Of a stretch of 64,000 nt of DNA, positions 17,480-27,500 are shown piece by piece (within the stretch, counting starts at the first letter, position 1; every line of letters starts with the position of its first letter). The DNA is taken from the NCBI GenBank assembly GCA_025352265.1, contig JANXTS010000019.1:1-64000 (forward strand). The letters are read 5' to 3'. The notes beneath the pieces were generated by a model. It worked only from the letters and a program-made list of their open reading frames with translations. It was not told the origin of the DNA and did not search any database. A program made the position numbers and the translations under genes. This DNA comes from Variovorax sp. (GTDB taxonomy: Bacteria > Pseudomonadota > Gammaproteobacteria > Burkholderiales > Burkholderiaceae_C).

Positions 17480-18217
17480 ATGTTCATCGCTTTTTCTTCT
17501 GGCCGGCCCGTTCGTTTTCCTGCTGCGTCGGCCCTTGCCGCTGCGCTGCTCCTGTCGGGTTGCGGCGGCCCTCCAAAGCGCGTCTCCTACGAGCCTGAAG
17601 CGTTCGATTCGACCACCACGCACACCCGCAGCTATTCCGCGAGCGAGGGACAAACATGCGAGGCCGCGCGTCGCGCCCTGCTCAGTCAGGGTTACATGCT
17701 TACCGCGTCAAATATCGACCTGGTCACGGCCCGCAAGAGTTTTCAGCCGACAGGGGAAATGCATGTCGAAGTCGAGTTGCGCGTGGTCTGCGCCTCTGAG
17801 GTCGCCAAGGGCAGTCGGACGGTGACATTCGTCACGGCATTGCAGGACCGCTATGCGCTGAAGAAGGTCAACAACTCTGCGAGCGTGGGTGTTGGCGCAA
17901 TCGGATCGCTCTCGCTGCCGTATTCGTCGAGCGACGATGCGATGGTCAAGATCGCCAGCGAAACGCTGACCGACGAAGGTTTTTACGACCGGTTCTTCGC
18001 GCTGCTCGAACGATTTCTGAAAGCGCAGCAGGGCAGCGAGCCATCGGTATCGCCGGCGACACTGGGTGCACCAGTGGCGCGACCGCTGTCTGCGCCGCCG
18101 CCGCTGCCCGTGTCCACGCCGCCAGTGCCCGTCATGGCGCCGATACCTGCAGCGCCACCCAACCCGTCAGCCGCGCCGTTGCCCGCGCCGAACGCTGTGC
18201 CCGAGACGCAAAAGTAG
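17480..18217 (+). CDS. DUF2242 family lipoprotein
   Basis: 245 residues. The signal peptide ends in LLLSGC (Cys28), so it is a lipid-anchored envelope protein. The DUF2242 core is recognisable (SEGQTCEAARRALLSQGYMLTASNIDLVTARKSFQP... and NNSASVGVGAIGSLSLPYSSSDDAMVKIASETL). A 60-residue Pro/Ala tail ends the protein. The function of DUF2242 is unknown, and it is mostly seen in Burkholderiales. It lies 122 bases after gdhA with no tight coupling. Confidence 0.8.
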   Translation: MFIAFSSGRPVRFPAASALAAALLLSGCGGPPKRVSYEPEAFDSTTTHTRSYSASEGQTCEAARRALLSQGYMLTASNIDLVTARKSFQPTGEMHVEVELRVVCASEVAKGSRTVTFVTALQDRYALKKVNNSASVGVGAIGSLSLPYSSSDDAMVKIASETLTDEGFYDRFFALLERFLKAQQGSEPSVSPATLGAPVARPLSAPPPLPVSTPPVPVMAPIPAAPPNPSAAPLPAPNAVPETQK

Positions 18218-18258
18218 ATCTCAGGACCTGCCGGGCCTAGAGCTCGCGGCATCTTCAA

Positions 18259-18678
18259 TCAAGCCGCGCTCGCCGTCGCCAACGCTGCTTCAAGTTGCTC
18301 GGCGGAAAATGGTTTGGCCAGCCAGATCGTGCCGGGCATCGGCGCGTCGGGCTGCGTTTGCCCGCTTGCAAAAATCACCTGCATGCGATGGCCCGAAGGC
18401 AGGCTCTGCACCAGGTCGTAGCCAGACAAGGCGGGCAACCCGATGTCGGTAAGCAGCACGTCGAAAGCGCCATCCATGAATCGCGACATGGCTACCTCTG
18501 CGCTCTTGACGCCTGTAGCCCAGTGGCCGAGTAGCTGAAGCAACTCGACAGTGGCCGACAGCGCCGCGGAATCGTCTTCCACCACGAGAACGCGCAATTT
18601 GCCCGGAGACGCGGACGTCTTCTCGGCATTCGACGGATTGTCTCTGGAGTCGTTGGGTTGGTGCACGTCGGTCGTCAT
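18259..18678 (-). CDS. stand-alone response regulator receiver protein
   Basis: 139 residues holding one receiver domain and no output domain. Acid pocket Glu34-Asp36 (VVEDD), phospho-acceptor Asp78 (LLTDIGLP), switch Ser105 (FASGQ) and Lys122 (AKPF) are all present, so it should be phosphorylatable. The first 27 residues are a polar, low-complexity leader. No kinase gene is nearby, so it may relay to a distant partner. Start at ATG 18678; a longer frame to 18837 has no supporting site. Confidence 0.85.
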   Translation of the reverse strand: MTTDVHQPNDSRDNPSNAEKTSASPGKLRVLVVEDDSAALSATVELLQLLGHWATGVKSAEVAMSRFMDGAFDVLLTDIGLPALSGYDLVQSLPSGHRMQVIFASGQTQPDAPMPGTIWLAKPFSAEQLEAALATASAA

Positions 18679-18734
18679 CGGTGAGTTCCGGTCAACCTTC
18701 ACTTTAGGGCAAGCGCCTGCGCCTTCACGTCCTC

Positions 18735-19097
18735 TCAGGCACGAGCTGGCGTAGGAGGCGCGCTTTCGAAGCAGCCCGGCCAGTTCGGCGTGGTTGTGCA
18801 GTCCTTGGACTTCTGCTCCTTTGACCGCCACCAACAATTCCGGAAATTACCGGCGCCAATGGTCTGCACGGCAACGGCAACGGCATTCGGCAAAAAATCG
18901 TCGAAGTGCCATATGACTTCGTGTCCGAAGCGTGTTCGACACGCCGACGCGCTGCGAGAGCCGGCGCTGATCAACAGCAGCAGCGAGCCTGAAGCGGCCA
19001 AGATTTGCGGCAGCGCATTCCGCCGCTGGCGTCGTTGAGTGACGATCTTGATCGGCTGCGCGCGCGCGACGGACTTGACCGGCCGACCCTGCCCCAC
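18735..19097 (-). CDS. possible small exported cysteine-containing protein
   Basis: The 420 bases between the receiver gene and arginase contain one minus-strand open frame of about 120 codons, starting with GTG one base after the arginase stop. Residues 27-51 (NALPQILAASGSLLLLISAG then SRSASA) look like a signal peptide with an Ala-X-Ala cleavage site. The mature part has four Cys and several Trp. I recognise no family and no strong ribosome site. It could be a chance frame; the overlapping plus-strand frame 18790-19038 looks less protein-like. Confidence 0.35.
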   Translation of the reverse strand: MGQGRPVKSVARAQPIKIVTQRRQRRNALPQILAASGSLLLLISAGSRSASACRTRFGHEVIWHFDDFLPNAVAVAVQTIGAGNFRNCWWRSKEQKSKDCTTTPNWPGCFESAPPTPARA

Positions 19098-19098
19098 A

Positions 19099-20010
19099 TC
19101 AGCGCGCGAGCGTCGACTTCCCGAACAAACTTTCGATCAGCGCCACCGCCACTTCTGCAGTCTGGTTGCGCACGTCCAGCGCCGGATTCAGTTCGACCAC
19201 ATCGAGCGACCCCAAACGCCCGGTGTCCGCGGCCATTTCCATGCACAGCTGCATCTCTCGGTACGTCGGGCCGCCCCGAACGCCCGTGCCCACGCCGGGC
19301 GCGTCGGCCGGATCGAGGCAGTCGAGGTCAAAGCTCACGTGCAGGTGAGTGTCTTCGTCGACGTCTTGCAGGGCTTCGGTCATGGTGTGGCGCATGCCGT
19401 GCTCGTCGATGTGGCGCATGTCGAACACGCGCAGGCGCAGCGTGCGGATCGCTTCTTTCTCGTCATGGTCGACGCTGCGAATGCCGATGAAGCGCACCGC
19501 TTCCGGCTGGAGCGCCGCGCGCTCGCCGCTCCAGCCGGTGAGCGCCGCTGGACCGTGGCCGAGCAAACACGACACGGGCATGCCGTGGATGTTGCCGCTC
19601 GGGCTCGTGGCTTCGGTGTTGACGTCGGTGTGCGCGTCGAGCCACAGCACGCACAGTTTCTGGCCGCGCTTGCGGACGTGCCAGGCGATGGCGCTGATCG
19701 AGCCGATGGCCAGGCAGTGGTCGCCGCCCAGCATCAGCGGCACGCGCCCTGCGCCCAAAGCAGTGTCGACCGCGTTGTAGACCGAACGGTTCCAGGCGAT
19801 CACTTCGTCCAGATGCCGGAGGCCGTTGGTCGGCTCGGCATACGGCGTGACGGGCCCGGCGAGATTGCCTCGGTCCACCACGGCAAAGCCCAGGCGCGTG
19901 AGCGTTTCGCCCAAGCCGGCGACGCGCAAGGCGTCCGGGCCCATGCCGGTACCGCGCATGCTGGCGCCCACGTCGGTCGGGGCGCCGATGAGTTCAAGCG
20001 TTGCGGTCAT
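19099..20010 (-). CDS. rocF: arginase
   Basis: 303 residues. The three manganese-binding signatures are all present: GGDHCLAIGS, WLDAHTDVNTEATSPSGNIHG, and SFDLDCLDPADAPGVGTGV. The spacing and the GNIHG motif match true arginases (arginine to ornithine plus urea) more than agmatinases. Start at ATG 20010 rather than the longer frame to 20115, which would overlap the divergent promoter region. No ornithine-using enzyme lies beside it. Confidence 0.93.
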   Translation of the reverse strand: MTATLELIGAPTDVGASMRGTGMGPDALRVAGLGETLTRLGFAVVDRGNLAGPVTPYAEPTNGLRHLDEVIAWNRSVYNAVDTALGAGRVPLMLGGDHCLAIGSISAIAWHVRKRGQKLCVLWLDAHTDVNTEATSPSGNIHGMPVSCLLGHGPAALTGWSGERAALQPEAVRFIGIRSVDHDEKEAIRTLRLRVFDMRHIDEHGMRHTMTEALQDVDEDTHLHVSFDLDCLDPADAPGVGTGVRGGPTYREMQLCMEMAADTGRLGSLDVVELNPALDVRNQTAEVAVALIESLFGKSTLAR

Positions 20011-20159
20011 GGTGTGTTGCAAGTCATGCGACGAGCCTACCCTCGCGTGTGCAAAAGTCGCAAGCGTCCGGGTGGAAACACTGAAGCCGCGAGGCCCTTT
20101 TTTGAGTGTCGGCACGGTATCCTGATGAACGCCTTTGAGTGCGCAATCAAGGAGACAAC

Positions 20160-21836
20160 ATGAAACACCTGAGCGGCCTCGACGCCACCTTCCTGCACCT
20201 TGAAACTCCTGAGATGCCGATGCATGTGGGTTCGCTCAACGTGCTCGATTTGCCACCGGGCTACAAGGGCGATTTCTACGACGACGCCAAGGCTTTCATG
20301 GCCAGTCGCATCCATCTGGCAGACGTGTTCACTCGTAAGCTCGCGCTGATGCCGTTCGACCTCTCGAATCCGGTCTGGGTCGAAGAGGAAGACATGGACA
20401 TCGACTACCACGTGCGGCATATCACGCTACCCAAGCCGGGCACCAACCGCCAGCTGCAACAGTACGTGGCGCGCCTGCATTCGACGCTGCTCGACCGCAG
20501 TCGTCCGCTGTGGGAGTTCTTCATCATCGATGGGCTGCAAAGCGGCCAGGCGGCCCTTTACACCAAGGTGCACCATGCCGGCATCGATGGCCAGGCCGGC
20601 GTCGCTCTCGGCAAGGCCATCTTCGATCTCGAAGCGGGCGGCCGTGTCGTCAAACCGCCGCGGGTCCGTGCGCGCAGCAGCAACTATGCGCTCGGCATGG
20701 CCGAGCTCGCGAGCGCTGCGTTGCGCAACACTGCGCAGCAGTACGTGAAGCTTTTCAAGATGGCGCCGGCCTTTGCGCGCGCCATCGGCGGCCTTGCCAA
20801 GTCGGACGAAAAGGCCGCCGAGAAATCGCTCACCACAGCACCGAAGAAATTCAAACTATTGGCCCCGCGCACGCCCTTCAACGTGTCGATCACCAACCAG
20901 CGCACCTTTGCGGGGCGCACCATTTCACTGGCCGAGACCAAGCACATCGCCAGGCATTTCGGCGTGACGCTGAACGACGTCGTCATGGGCACGGTGGCGG
21001 GCGCCATTCGCAAATACCTTAAAGACAGCAACGAGCTGCCCGAAAAGTCGATGGTGGGCGCCATCCCGGTGAGCCTGCGCGAAGCCGGTGACGAGACCGC
21101 CAACAACCAGGCCAGCATGATCCTGGTTAGCCTTGCGACGGACATCAAGGATCCTGTGGCGAGGCTCAAGCAGATCAACGCATCGTCGAACGCATCAAAG
21201 TCGACCATGAACAAGTTCAAGGCGGTCATCCTCGACGACTTCCCGATGTTCGGTGCACCGTGGCTGATATCCGGCGTGGCCTCCATGTTCGGTCGTTCGG
21301 GGCTGATCAACGTGATTCCGCCGGTCGCCAACGTCGCCATCTCGAACGTGGCCGGCGCTCCGTTTCCGATGTACTTCGCGGGGGCCCTGGTCACTTGCTA
21401 TTACCCGGTGTCGATCGCCAGCCACGGCATGGCGCTGAACGTCACGGTGCAAAGCTACAACGGCCGCATGGACTACGGTCTGATCGCCTGCCGCCGCGCT
21501 GTGCCCGACATCACCGAAATCGGCGACTACATGCTGGCCGAGCATAAGACGTTGCTGGACCTTGCCGGGCCAATGCCGTCGGCGCAGCCAGCAGCTGCGA
21601 CCAGTGCTGCTGCAACTGCGCCTGCGCCCAAGCCGGTCCGCGCAGTGCCCAAGCCGAAGCTCAAGATCGTCGGAAAGTCGGCCGGGAAGAGCACTGCAAA
21701 ATCGACCGTCAACCTGGTCGTTAAGCCGGTCGTGAAGGCTTTGGTCAATGCCGTGTCCAAGCCTGCTTCGAAGAAAGCACCCAAAGCGTCGACGCTTGCC
21801 AAGCGGGCGCGCGTCGGCGCAACTGCAAGCTCGTGA
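20160..21836 (+). CDS. wax ester synthase / diacylglycerol acyltransferase (WS/DGAT)
   Basis: 558 residues. The N-terminal acyltransferase domain carries the active-site HHAGIDG (HHxxxDG) near residues 137-143, preceded by the RSRPLWEFFIIDGL motif. The later LNDVVMGTVAGAIRKYL matches the conserved ND motif. The last 80 residues are an Ala/Lys/Pro-rich low-complexity tail, not part of the usual enzyme. It transfers acyl groups to fatty alcohols or diacylglycerol to make storage wax esters or TAG. AAGGAG precedes ATG 20160. It lies just upstream of two phasin-like genes. Confidence 0.92.
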   Translation: MKHLSGLDATFLHLETPEMPMHVGSLNVLDLPPGYKGDFYDDAKAFMASRIHLADVFTRKLALMPFDLSNPVWVEEEDMDIDYHVRHITLPKPGTNRQLQQYVARLHSTLLDRSRPLWEFFIIDGLQSGQAALYTKVHHAGIDGQAGVALGKAIFDLEAGGRVVKPPRVRARSSNYALGMAELASAALRNTAQQYVKLFKMAPAFARAIGGLAKSDEKAAEKSLTTAPKKFKLLAPRTPFNVSITNQRTFAGRTISLAETKHIARHFGVTLNDVVMGTVAGAIRKYLKDSNELPEKSMVGAIPVSLREAGDETANNQASMILVSLATDIKDPVARLKQINASSNASKSTMNKFKAVILDDFPMFGAPWLISGVASMFGRSGLINVIPPVANVAISNVAGAPFPMYFAGALVTCYYPVSIASHGMALNVTVQSYNGRMDYGLIACRRAVPDITEIGDYMLAEHKTLLDLAGPMPSAQPAAATSAAATAPAPKPVRAVPKPKLKIVGKSAGKSTAKSTVNLVVKPVVKALVNAVSKPASKKAPKASTLAKRARVGATASS

Positions 21837-21962
21837 ACGGGCCAGAAAATTGGGGCAGTTGGACTAACTTTCCACCGCTTCTAGTTATCGCGGCCTAGGC
21901 ATCGCCGAAGAAGATCGGTCCATCGCAAATCAGCGACTCGATCAACTTCAAGGAAATTCTTC

Positions 21963-22460
21963 ATGACCACGCAAACCTTCTCTTCCGTTGCCGTGTACGT
22001 CGTCGGCCAGTACAACGAAGCCGGCAAGACACTCGTGAGCGCGTATCGCACGGGCGCGCATCGCCTGCTCGGCGGCGCAGCTTCGCGCTTGTCCTCGCGG
22101 TTTGCTGCAGCTCAAAAGATCACCGGCTTTCTCGCCAACCGCCTCGACATTGATACCAGCCGAGTCGTCACGTTGATGGACCGCGTCGCTGCTGCCAGCA
22201 CCAATGGCATCGAATCGGTCGCCGGCCGCGCTGCACAAATCGAATCGCCGGTCGTGACGTCGATGTTCAAGACGCTGAACGCCATCAACCTGCCGATCGC
22301 CAATGTATCCGCCCAAATCGCCGACAAGATCGTCGAAGGCGCCAAGCAGATCGAAGTGCGTGTGAGCGGTGTCGATCTGCCGAAGGCCGTTCGCACCGTC
22401 AAGGCCAAGGTCCGCGCCGCCGCAAAGCCGGTCCGTCGCGCTGTTCGCAAGGCAGCTTGA
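21963..22460 (+). CDS. phasin-like small protein
   Basis: 165 residues, Ala-rich and helical without membrane segments: FSSVAVYVVGQYNEAGKTLVSAYRTG at the start, and a Lys/Arg/Ala-rich tail resembling the DNA-binding tails of PhaF and histone H1. No catalytic motif. The amphipathic composition and the PhaF-like gene immediately downstream (stop to GTG separated by one base) suggest a granule surface protein. The family was not firmly recognised, so the role is an inference from composition and context. Confidence 0.6.
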   Translation: MTTQTFSSVAVYVVGQYNEAGKTLVSAYRTGAHRLLGGAASRLSSRFAAAQKITGFLANRLDIDTSRVVTLMDRVAAASTNGIESVAGRAAQIESPVVTSMFKTLNAINLPIANVSAQIADKIVEGAKQIEVRVSGVDLPKAVRTVKAKVRAAAKPVRRAVRKAA

Positions 22461-22461
22461 G

Positions 22462-22932
22462 GTGGTGACCAAGGCGCCGACTCCAAAACAGGCGCCTGCC
22501 AAAAAGGCGATGCCCGCGAAGAGGCGGGCCGCCGCTGGCAAAACTGCCGCCTTGGTGGTCCCATTGAAGGCCAGTCCCGGCAAGGCAGAAGTCTTGCTCC
22601 GCGCTGGCCTCAAGGCGCTCGGCAACGTGCGCGACGATGTCGTCAAACGGCAGACCAACGTTATCGAAGGCTTGCTCGGCATTCAGCCCAAAGGCGCCGC
22701 CGCATCGGCCCGTGGTTTCCCGAGCCTCGACAGCTTCGGCATTCGCAAGCTCGAAGACGTTTTTGACCAGCGCGTGGCAACGGCATTGCAGCGTCTCGGC
22801 ATGCCGACACCTCAAGAAGTTCAGGCGCTTCGCGACGAGGTTCGCCAACTTCGCGCGCGCCTTGACCGTGTCGATCCGTTGGCGCGCAAAGTGGCCAAGA
22901 CAGCTGTATCGCCGTCCCGGCGCAAGCGCTGA
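22462..22932 (+). CDS. polyhydroxyalkanoate granule-associated protein, PhaI/PhaF-like phasin
   Basis: About 156 residues. A basic Ala/Lys/Pro-rich N-terminus is followed by AEVLLRAGLKALGNVRDDVV and a C-terminal coiled coil (FDQRVATALQRLGMPTPQEV then QALRDEVRQLRARLDRVD). That pattern is typical of the PhaI/PhaF family. It should coat PHA granules. The start is one of two adjacent GTG codons (22462 or 22465) just after the preceding stop, implying translational coupling. The basic tail order is reversed relative to Pseudomonas PhaF. Confidence 0.72.
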   Translation: MVTKAPTPKQAPAKKAMPAKRRAAAGKTAALVVPLKASPGKAEVLLRAGLKALGNVRDDVVKRQTNVIEGLLGIQPKGAAASARGFPSLDSFGIRKLEDVFDQRVATALQRLGMPTPQEVQALRDEVRQLRARLDRVDPLARKVAKTAVSPSRRKR

Positions 22933-22989
22933 TCCGTTGGCGATACGGCGGCTCTTCTTATCGCCTGTATTCCACGTATCTCCTCTCTT

Positions 22990-23622
22990 GTGGCAAGTCC
23001 CAATACCCGCGACCGCATTCTGTTGAGCAGCCTCGCGCTATTCAACGCCGAAGGCCTGGCCGCAACATCGACGCACAAGATCGCGGCCGAGCTCGGCATC
23101 AGCCCGGGCAATCTGCACTATCACTTCAAGGCCAAGGCGCTGATCGTCGACTGGCTGTTTCGCCGCTTCGAACAGCGGCTCGAAACCTTGAATGCGTCAT
23201 CGGCTTCAATCACTGCCATCGACGATCTCTGGCTTGCGCTGCATCTGCGCTTCGAGGCGATCAACGAGTACCGGTTCATCTATCGCGACATGGCTTTTCT
23301 GGCGAGCGAGTACCCCGCGCTCGGCCAGCGGGCGCAAGACCTTACGGCGCACAACCTGGTCGCAGCTCAAGCACTTTGCGAAGGGCTCGTGGCGACGGGC
23401 GTGATCGAAACCAGCGCCGAGCAGGCACGCATCCTGGCGCTGCAGATGGTCTTCACCACCACTTGCTGGCTGTCTTTCGAGCGGCTGGTGCCGGGGCGCA
23501 ATGCGCTCGCGCAGGCCGATTCAGGCCTTGCGGCTTTCTACACGCTCACGCTGATTTCGCCCTACGTTTCGAGCGAATCGAGGGCTTACCTTGATTACCT
23601 GCGCGGCAAATACCTCGGATAA
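22990..23622 (+). CDS. TetR-family transcriptional regulator
   Basis: 210 residues, GTG start. Helix-turn-helix at about residues 25-50: STHKIAAELGISPGNLHYHFKAKALI. The C-terminal domain is a TetR_C type with many aromatic residues. It lies between the phasin-like genes and the alpha/beta hydrolase, all on the same strand, so it may control storage lipid genes. No operator was identified. Confidence 0.85.
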   Translation: MASPNTRDRILLSSLALFNAEGLAATSTHKIAAELGISPGNLHYHFKAKALIVDWLFRRFEQRLETLNASSASITAIDDLWLALHLRFEAINEYRFIYRDMAFLASEYPALGQRAQDLTAHNLVAAQALCEGLVATGVIETSAEQARILALQMVFTTTCWLSFERLVPGRNALAQADSGLAAFYTLTLISPYVSSESRAYLDYLRGKYLG

Positions 23623-23697
23623 ATGAGCCTGCCGTCCCACGGGCCGAGGCGCCCGTCAACTTCAATTTCTACGAGAATTCAACTGAGGAGAGCTGAC

Positions 23698-24480
23698 ATG
23701 ACCACCGCCACCAACGCAAGTCGCCAGGAACGAATCAAGCCGCCGTCGCGCCTACTGCTGCTGGCAGAAGTCCGGGCCCTGTGGGAGACGGGCGCCGGCA
23801 TCGCCATGTGGCCGCTGTTGCAACTCACGCCGCGCGGCGACGGGCACCCGGTGCTCGTGCTGCCGGGGCTTGTGGCCAGCGACCGGTCGACCGGCATCCT
23901 GCGTCGCTATCTCGAAAGCCGCGGCTACGACGCGCATGGATGGGGCCTGGGCCGCAACATGGGACCGCGAGAAGGGGTCGAAGCCGGCATGGTCAAGCTG
24001 CTTCGCGAACTGCACGACAAGAACGGCGAGAAAGTGAGCGTCGTCGGGTGGAGTCTCGGGGGCGTGTATGCCCGCTTGCTGGCGTCGGCACATCCTGAAC
24101 TCGTGCGCAATGTCATCACGTTGGGCAGTCCGTTTTCCGGTAGCCCGCGTGCCACCAATGCATGGCGCGTTTACGAAGGGGTCAGCGGCCAGAGTTCGCA
24201 CGATCCGAAGCGCATGAAGTACATCAGCCCGACGCCGCCCGTACCGACCACCTCGATCTTCAGCCGCACAGACGGCGTCGTCGCCTGGCAGTGCAGCCTG
24301 GAGAAGACCGGACCGCAGTCGGAGAACATCGAGGTCATCGCCAGCCACATCGGGCTCGGTGCCCACCCCGCTGTGATGTACGCGCTCGCCGATCGTCTGT
24401 CGCAACCGGAGGGGGAGTGGAAGCCGTTCAACCGCACGTTGCTCGGACCGCTGATTTATCCGAACCCCGACAGGGCTTAG
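23698..24480 (+). CDS. alpha/beta hydrolase, lipase-like
   Basis: 260 residues. The oxyanion strand is HPVLVLPGLVASD and the nucleophile elbow GWSLGG (Ser119). An acidic residue in FSRTDGVVAW and a His in ASHIGLGAHP complete a plausible triad. No signal peptide is seen, so it is probably cytoplasmic. GAGGAG lies just before ATG 23698. Position after the storage-lipid genes suggests action on acylglycerol, wax ester or another acyl ester. The substrate is not predictable. Confidence 0.85.
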   Translation: MTTATNASRQERIKPPSRLLLLAEVRALWETGAGIAMWPLLQLTPRGDGHPVLVLPGLVASDRSTGILRRYLESRGYDAHGWGLGRNMGPREGVEAGMVKLLRELHDKNGEKVSVVGWSLGGVYARLLASAHPELVRNVITLGSPFSGSPRATNAWRVYEGVSGQSSHDPKRMKYISPTPPVPTTSIFSRTDGVVAWQCSLEKTGPQSENIEVIASHIGLGAHPAVMYALADRLSQPEGEWKPFNRTLLGPLIYPNPDRA

Positions 24481-24504
24481 CGCGTTCTCGTTGTAGGGGG
24501 CAAG

Positions 24505-27500
24505 CTAACTGTTCGCCCAGACGTCGAGGACGTAGCGCTGCTTGGCGAGCATCTCGGCCAGCCACGCCGCGCTCTCTTTCCCATGTTCTCGAGCGATGTC
24601 GCCCAAGGTGCGTCGCACATCGGGTTCCATGCGTGAGCCGTCGCCGCATACGTATACCGTGGCGCCAGCTTCGATCAATTTCCAAACAGCATCGGCTTGC
24701 TCACGAATCAGGTCTTGCACATAGGCCTTGCGGCCACCTGCGCGCGAGAACGCGGTGTGCAGCGCGACCAAGCCCTCGTCTGCCCAAGCCTTTAGTTCGG
24801 CAGCGTAGATGAAGTCCTGCTCCGGATGCCGGCAGCCGAAGAACAGCATGGCGTCACCGATCACCACGCCCTTTGTTTTTTGCGCCGCGCGCTCCTGCAT
24901 GAAGCCGCGAAACGGTGCCAGTCCGGTGCCGGGGCCGATCATGATCACCGGCTTGCTTGCGTCTTGAGGCAGGCCGAAGCCGTCCGCGGTGGTGGCGCGC
25001 ACGAAGCCGTGCACCGTGTCGCCGGGTTCGGCGCGCGCCAGAAAGTTGGAGCACACGCCCTCGAAGGTGCCGCGACCTGATCGCGCGGGCGCACTCACCA
25101 CGCCGACCGTCAAGCTGCAGCGCGCCACATCGACTTTGGGCGACGACGAGATCGAGTAGTAGCGAGGCGATAGCGGCGACAGCATTTCGAAATAGACCGC
25201 CAACGGCAGCTCGCATGCCGGAAATTCTTCCAGCAGGTCGAGCACCGATTTGCGCGGCACCAATACGTCGCTCTTGTAATGCGCCGCAGCGGCTTCGTCG
25301 CCGCCCGTGCTTGCGCCAAAGGCCTTCTGCGTGACCGGGCAGCGCGTGTGCTCGGACATGGTGCCGATTTGTTTGCGCGTGGCGACGTCCTGCAGCTCGA
25401 CATAGTCGCCGAGCAGCCGCTCGACCGCGATCACTTCATCGACCGGCAAGAACGCCTTGCGCCCGGGGGCGGACTTGAGCCTAACGTGCGCGTCGCGCGA
25501 CAGGCCGAAACGCTTCATCGCACGCTCGACCTGAGCAGGGCTGTTGCGCGGCACCACGCTCAAATGGTCACCGGCGCGATAGTCGACGCCTTCGGGCAAC
25601 GCGAGTTCGATGTGGCGGGTCGAGCGGTCGGACGGCGTGGCGCCGGTCTTGGTCTGCAACTCGTCGTTGACGATCACCCGCAACGCCACGGCGCCAAGCG
25701 ATTCGACCAGGCCGCTCAGTTGTGGAGGCGGCAACTCTTCGAGCGTGTAGAGCGCTTCGGCCTTCGCTGCGGTCGCGTCTGTCTTGATGTTGAAGCGGGC
25801 GTTGAGCACCGGCCACAGTGCGTCGGCCCAGTCCTGGAATGCGCCGTCCATGTCTTCCCGCGCATCGCCTTCACCGCGCGCATGAATGCGCTCGGCGCCG
25901 AGTTGCGACAGTCGCTCGTCGATGCGCCGTGGCACAGCCTGGTAGGTCGATGCCCAGTCGGTATTGCCGCATCCGAATACGCTGTAGCTCACCCCGTTCA
26001 ACGAATCGTCAGCCGCTTCGATCCACCGCCAGAAATCGACGGCGTTATCCGGCGCGGTGCCGTTGTACGAGGCGCTGACGATTGCCACCGCCCCGTTGGC
26101 CGGCAGGCGCTCGGTGTAGTCGTCGAGCGATGCGATGGTGGTGGAGAAGCCGCGCATTTCACCGGCTTCCGCCAGCTGCCTTGCCAAGTCTTCTGCCGAG
26201 CCGAGGTTAGAGCCGTGCAGCACAAGCAACGACGTGCCGTGCCGCGCACTGCGTGTCGTCAACGGCACCGCCAACGCACCCGCGACTTCCGATGCAGCAG
26301 CATCGGCCAACACCGTGGTCGGCCGACTGCGCAACGCCATTGGGCTGCGCGGCTCGACCTTGATCTTGAAGCCTTCAGGCTTGATCGTCAGCGCCTCCTT
26401 GACCTTCAACTGGTAGTCGTTGTGATCGATCAGTTTGAAGCGCTGGATCACCATGCCGAGCGTGAGCACTGCCTCCTGCAAGGCGAACTGTCGGCCGATG
26501 CAGGCGCGCTGGCCGTTGCCGAAAGGCTTGAAGGCGTTGGCCGGGCGCGTGCGCTCGGCCTCGCGTGTGAAGTTATCGGGGTTGAACTGGTCGGCGTTCT
26601 CGCCCCAGATGCCCTTGTCACGATGCAGCGCGAGCGCATGCATGATGACCATGTTCTTCTTGTGGATCGTGTATTTGCCACCGATGGTCGTGTTCTCTTT
26701 CGCGCGCATCGAGATGGCCGGCGCCGTCGGATACAGCCGCAACGACTCCTTCAGGATCTGCAGCACGTACTGCAGCCGGTTGACCTGTGCATAGGTCGGT
26801 CGTGCTGTGAGGTCGGTGCCGAAAACGCTGTCGACCTCGGACTGTGCCTTGGCCATCACGTCGGGGTTCTTCAGGAGAAAGTAAGTGGCGAACGAGAGCA
26901 GCCCGCTGGTGGTCTCGTGCCCCGCGATGAGGAACTCGATGCACTCGTCGCGGATCATCTTGTCATCGAGCTTCTCGCCGCTCTTCTTGTCAACGCCGGC
27001 GATCATGTAGCTCAGCAGGTCGGGCTTGCTAGCAATATCGGCACCGCTTGCGCGTCGCTCCCTGATGATGTCCTCGACCATCGTGTGCATGAAGCGGATG
27101 TCCTTGCGCTGCTGCGCAAGCTGCTTTTTCATCAGGAATTCTTCGAGTGGCAGGCCGCGCCGGTCCTGTACCGTTTCGAGCGTGCGAACCATCGCATCGA
27201 CGAACGGATGAAAGCCTTCGCGATAGAACGAGTTGAAGCGGTAGCCGAAGCCGCACAGGCCGATGGTGTCGAGCGTCAGCGCCGTCATGTCGCGTGTTAC
27301 GTCGACCTCATCGTCGAAGTTCAGCCGCTCCCATTTGGTGACGAGCTGCTCGGCGATGTCCAGCATCATCGGGTGGTAGGCCTGCATCGCGCGCTGGCTG
27401 AAGTTGGCCAAGAGGATGTTGTGCGGCTTGCTCCAGGTCGGCTCGTGCGTGTCGGAGGTGAATAGCCCGTGCGATGCGGCGCGCAGCCGGCGCAGCGCGC

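Noticed and set aside
21580..21836. Ala/Lys/Pro repeats at the end of the wax ester synthase as a separate mobile or repeat element
   Set aside because: The bases stay in frame with the enzyme and have normal codon use; it is a low-complexity protein tail.
25279..27465. A 728-codon plus-strand open frame across the P450 gene
   Set aside because: It is fully antisense to CYP102, with biased composition and no motifs; typical of high-GC coding DNA.
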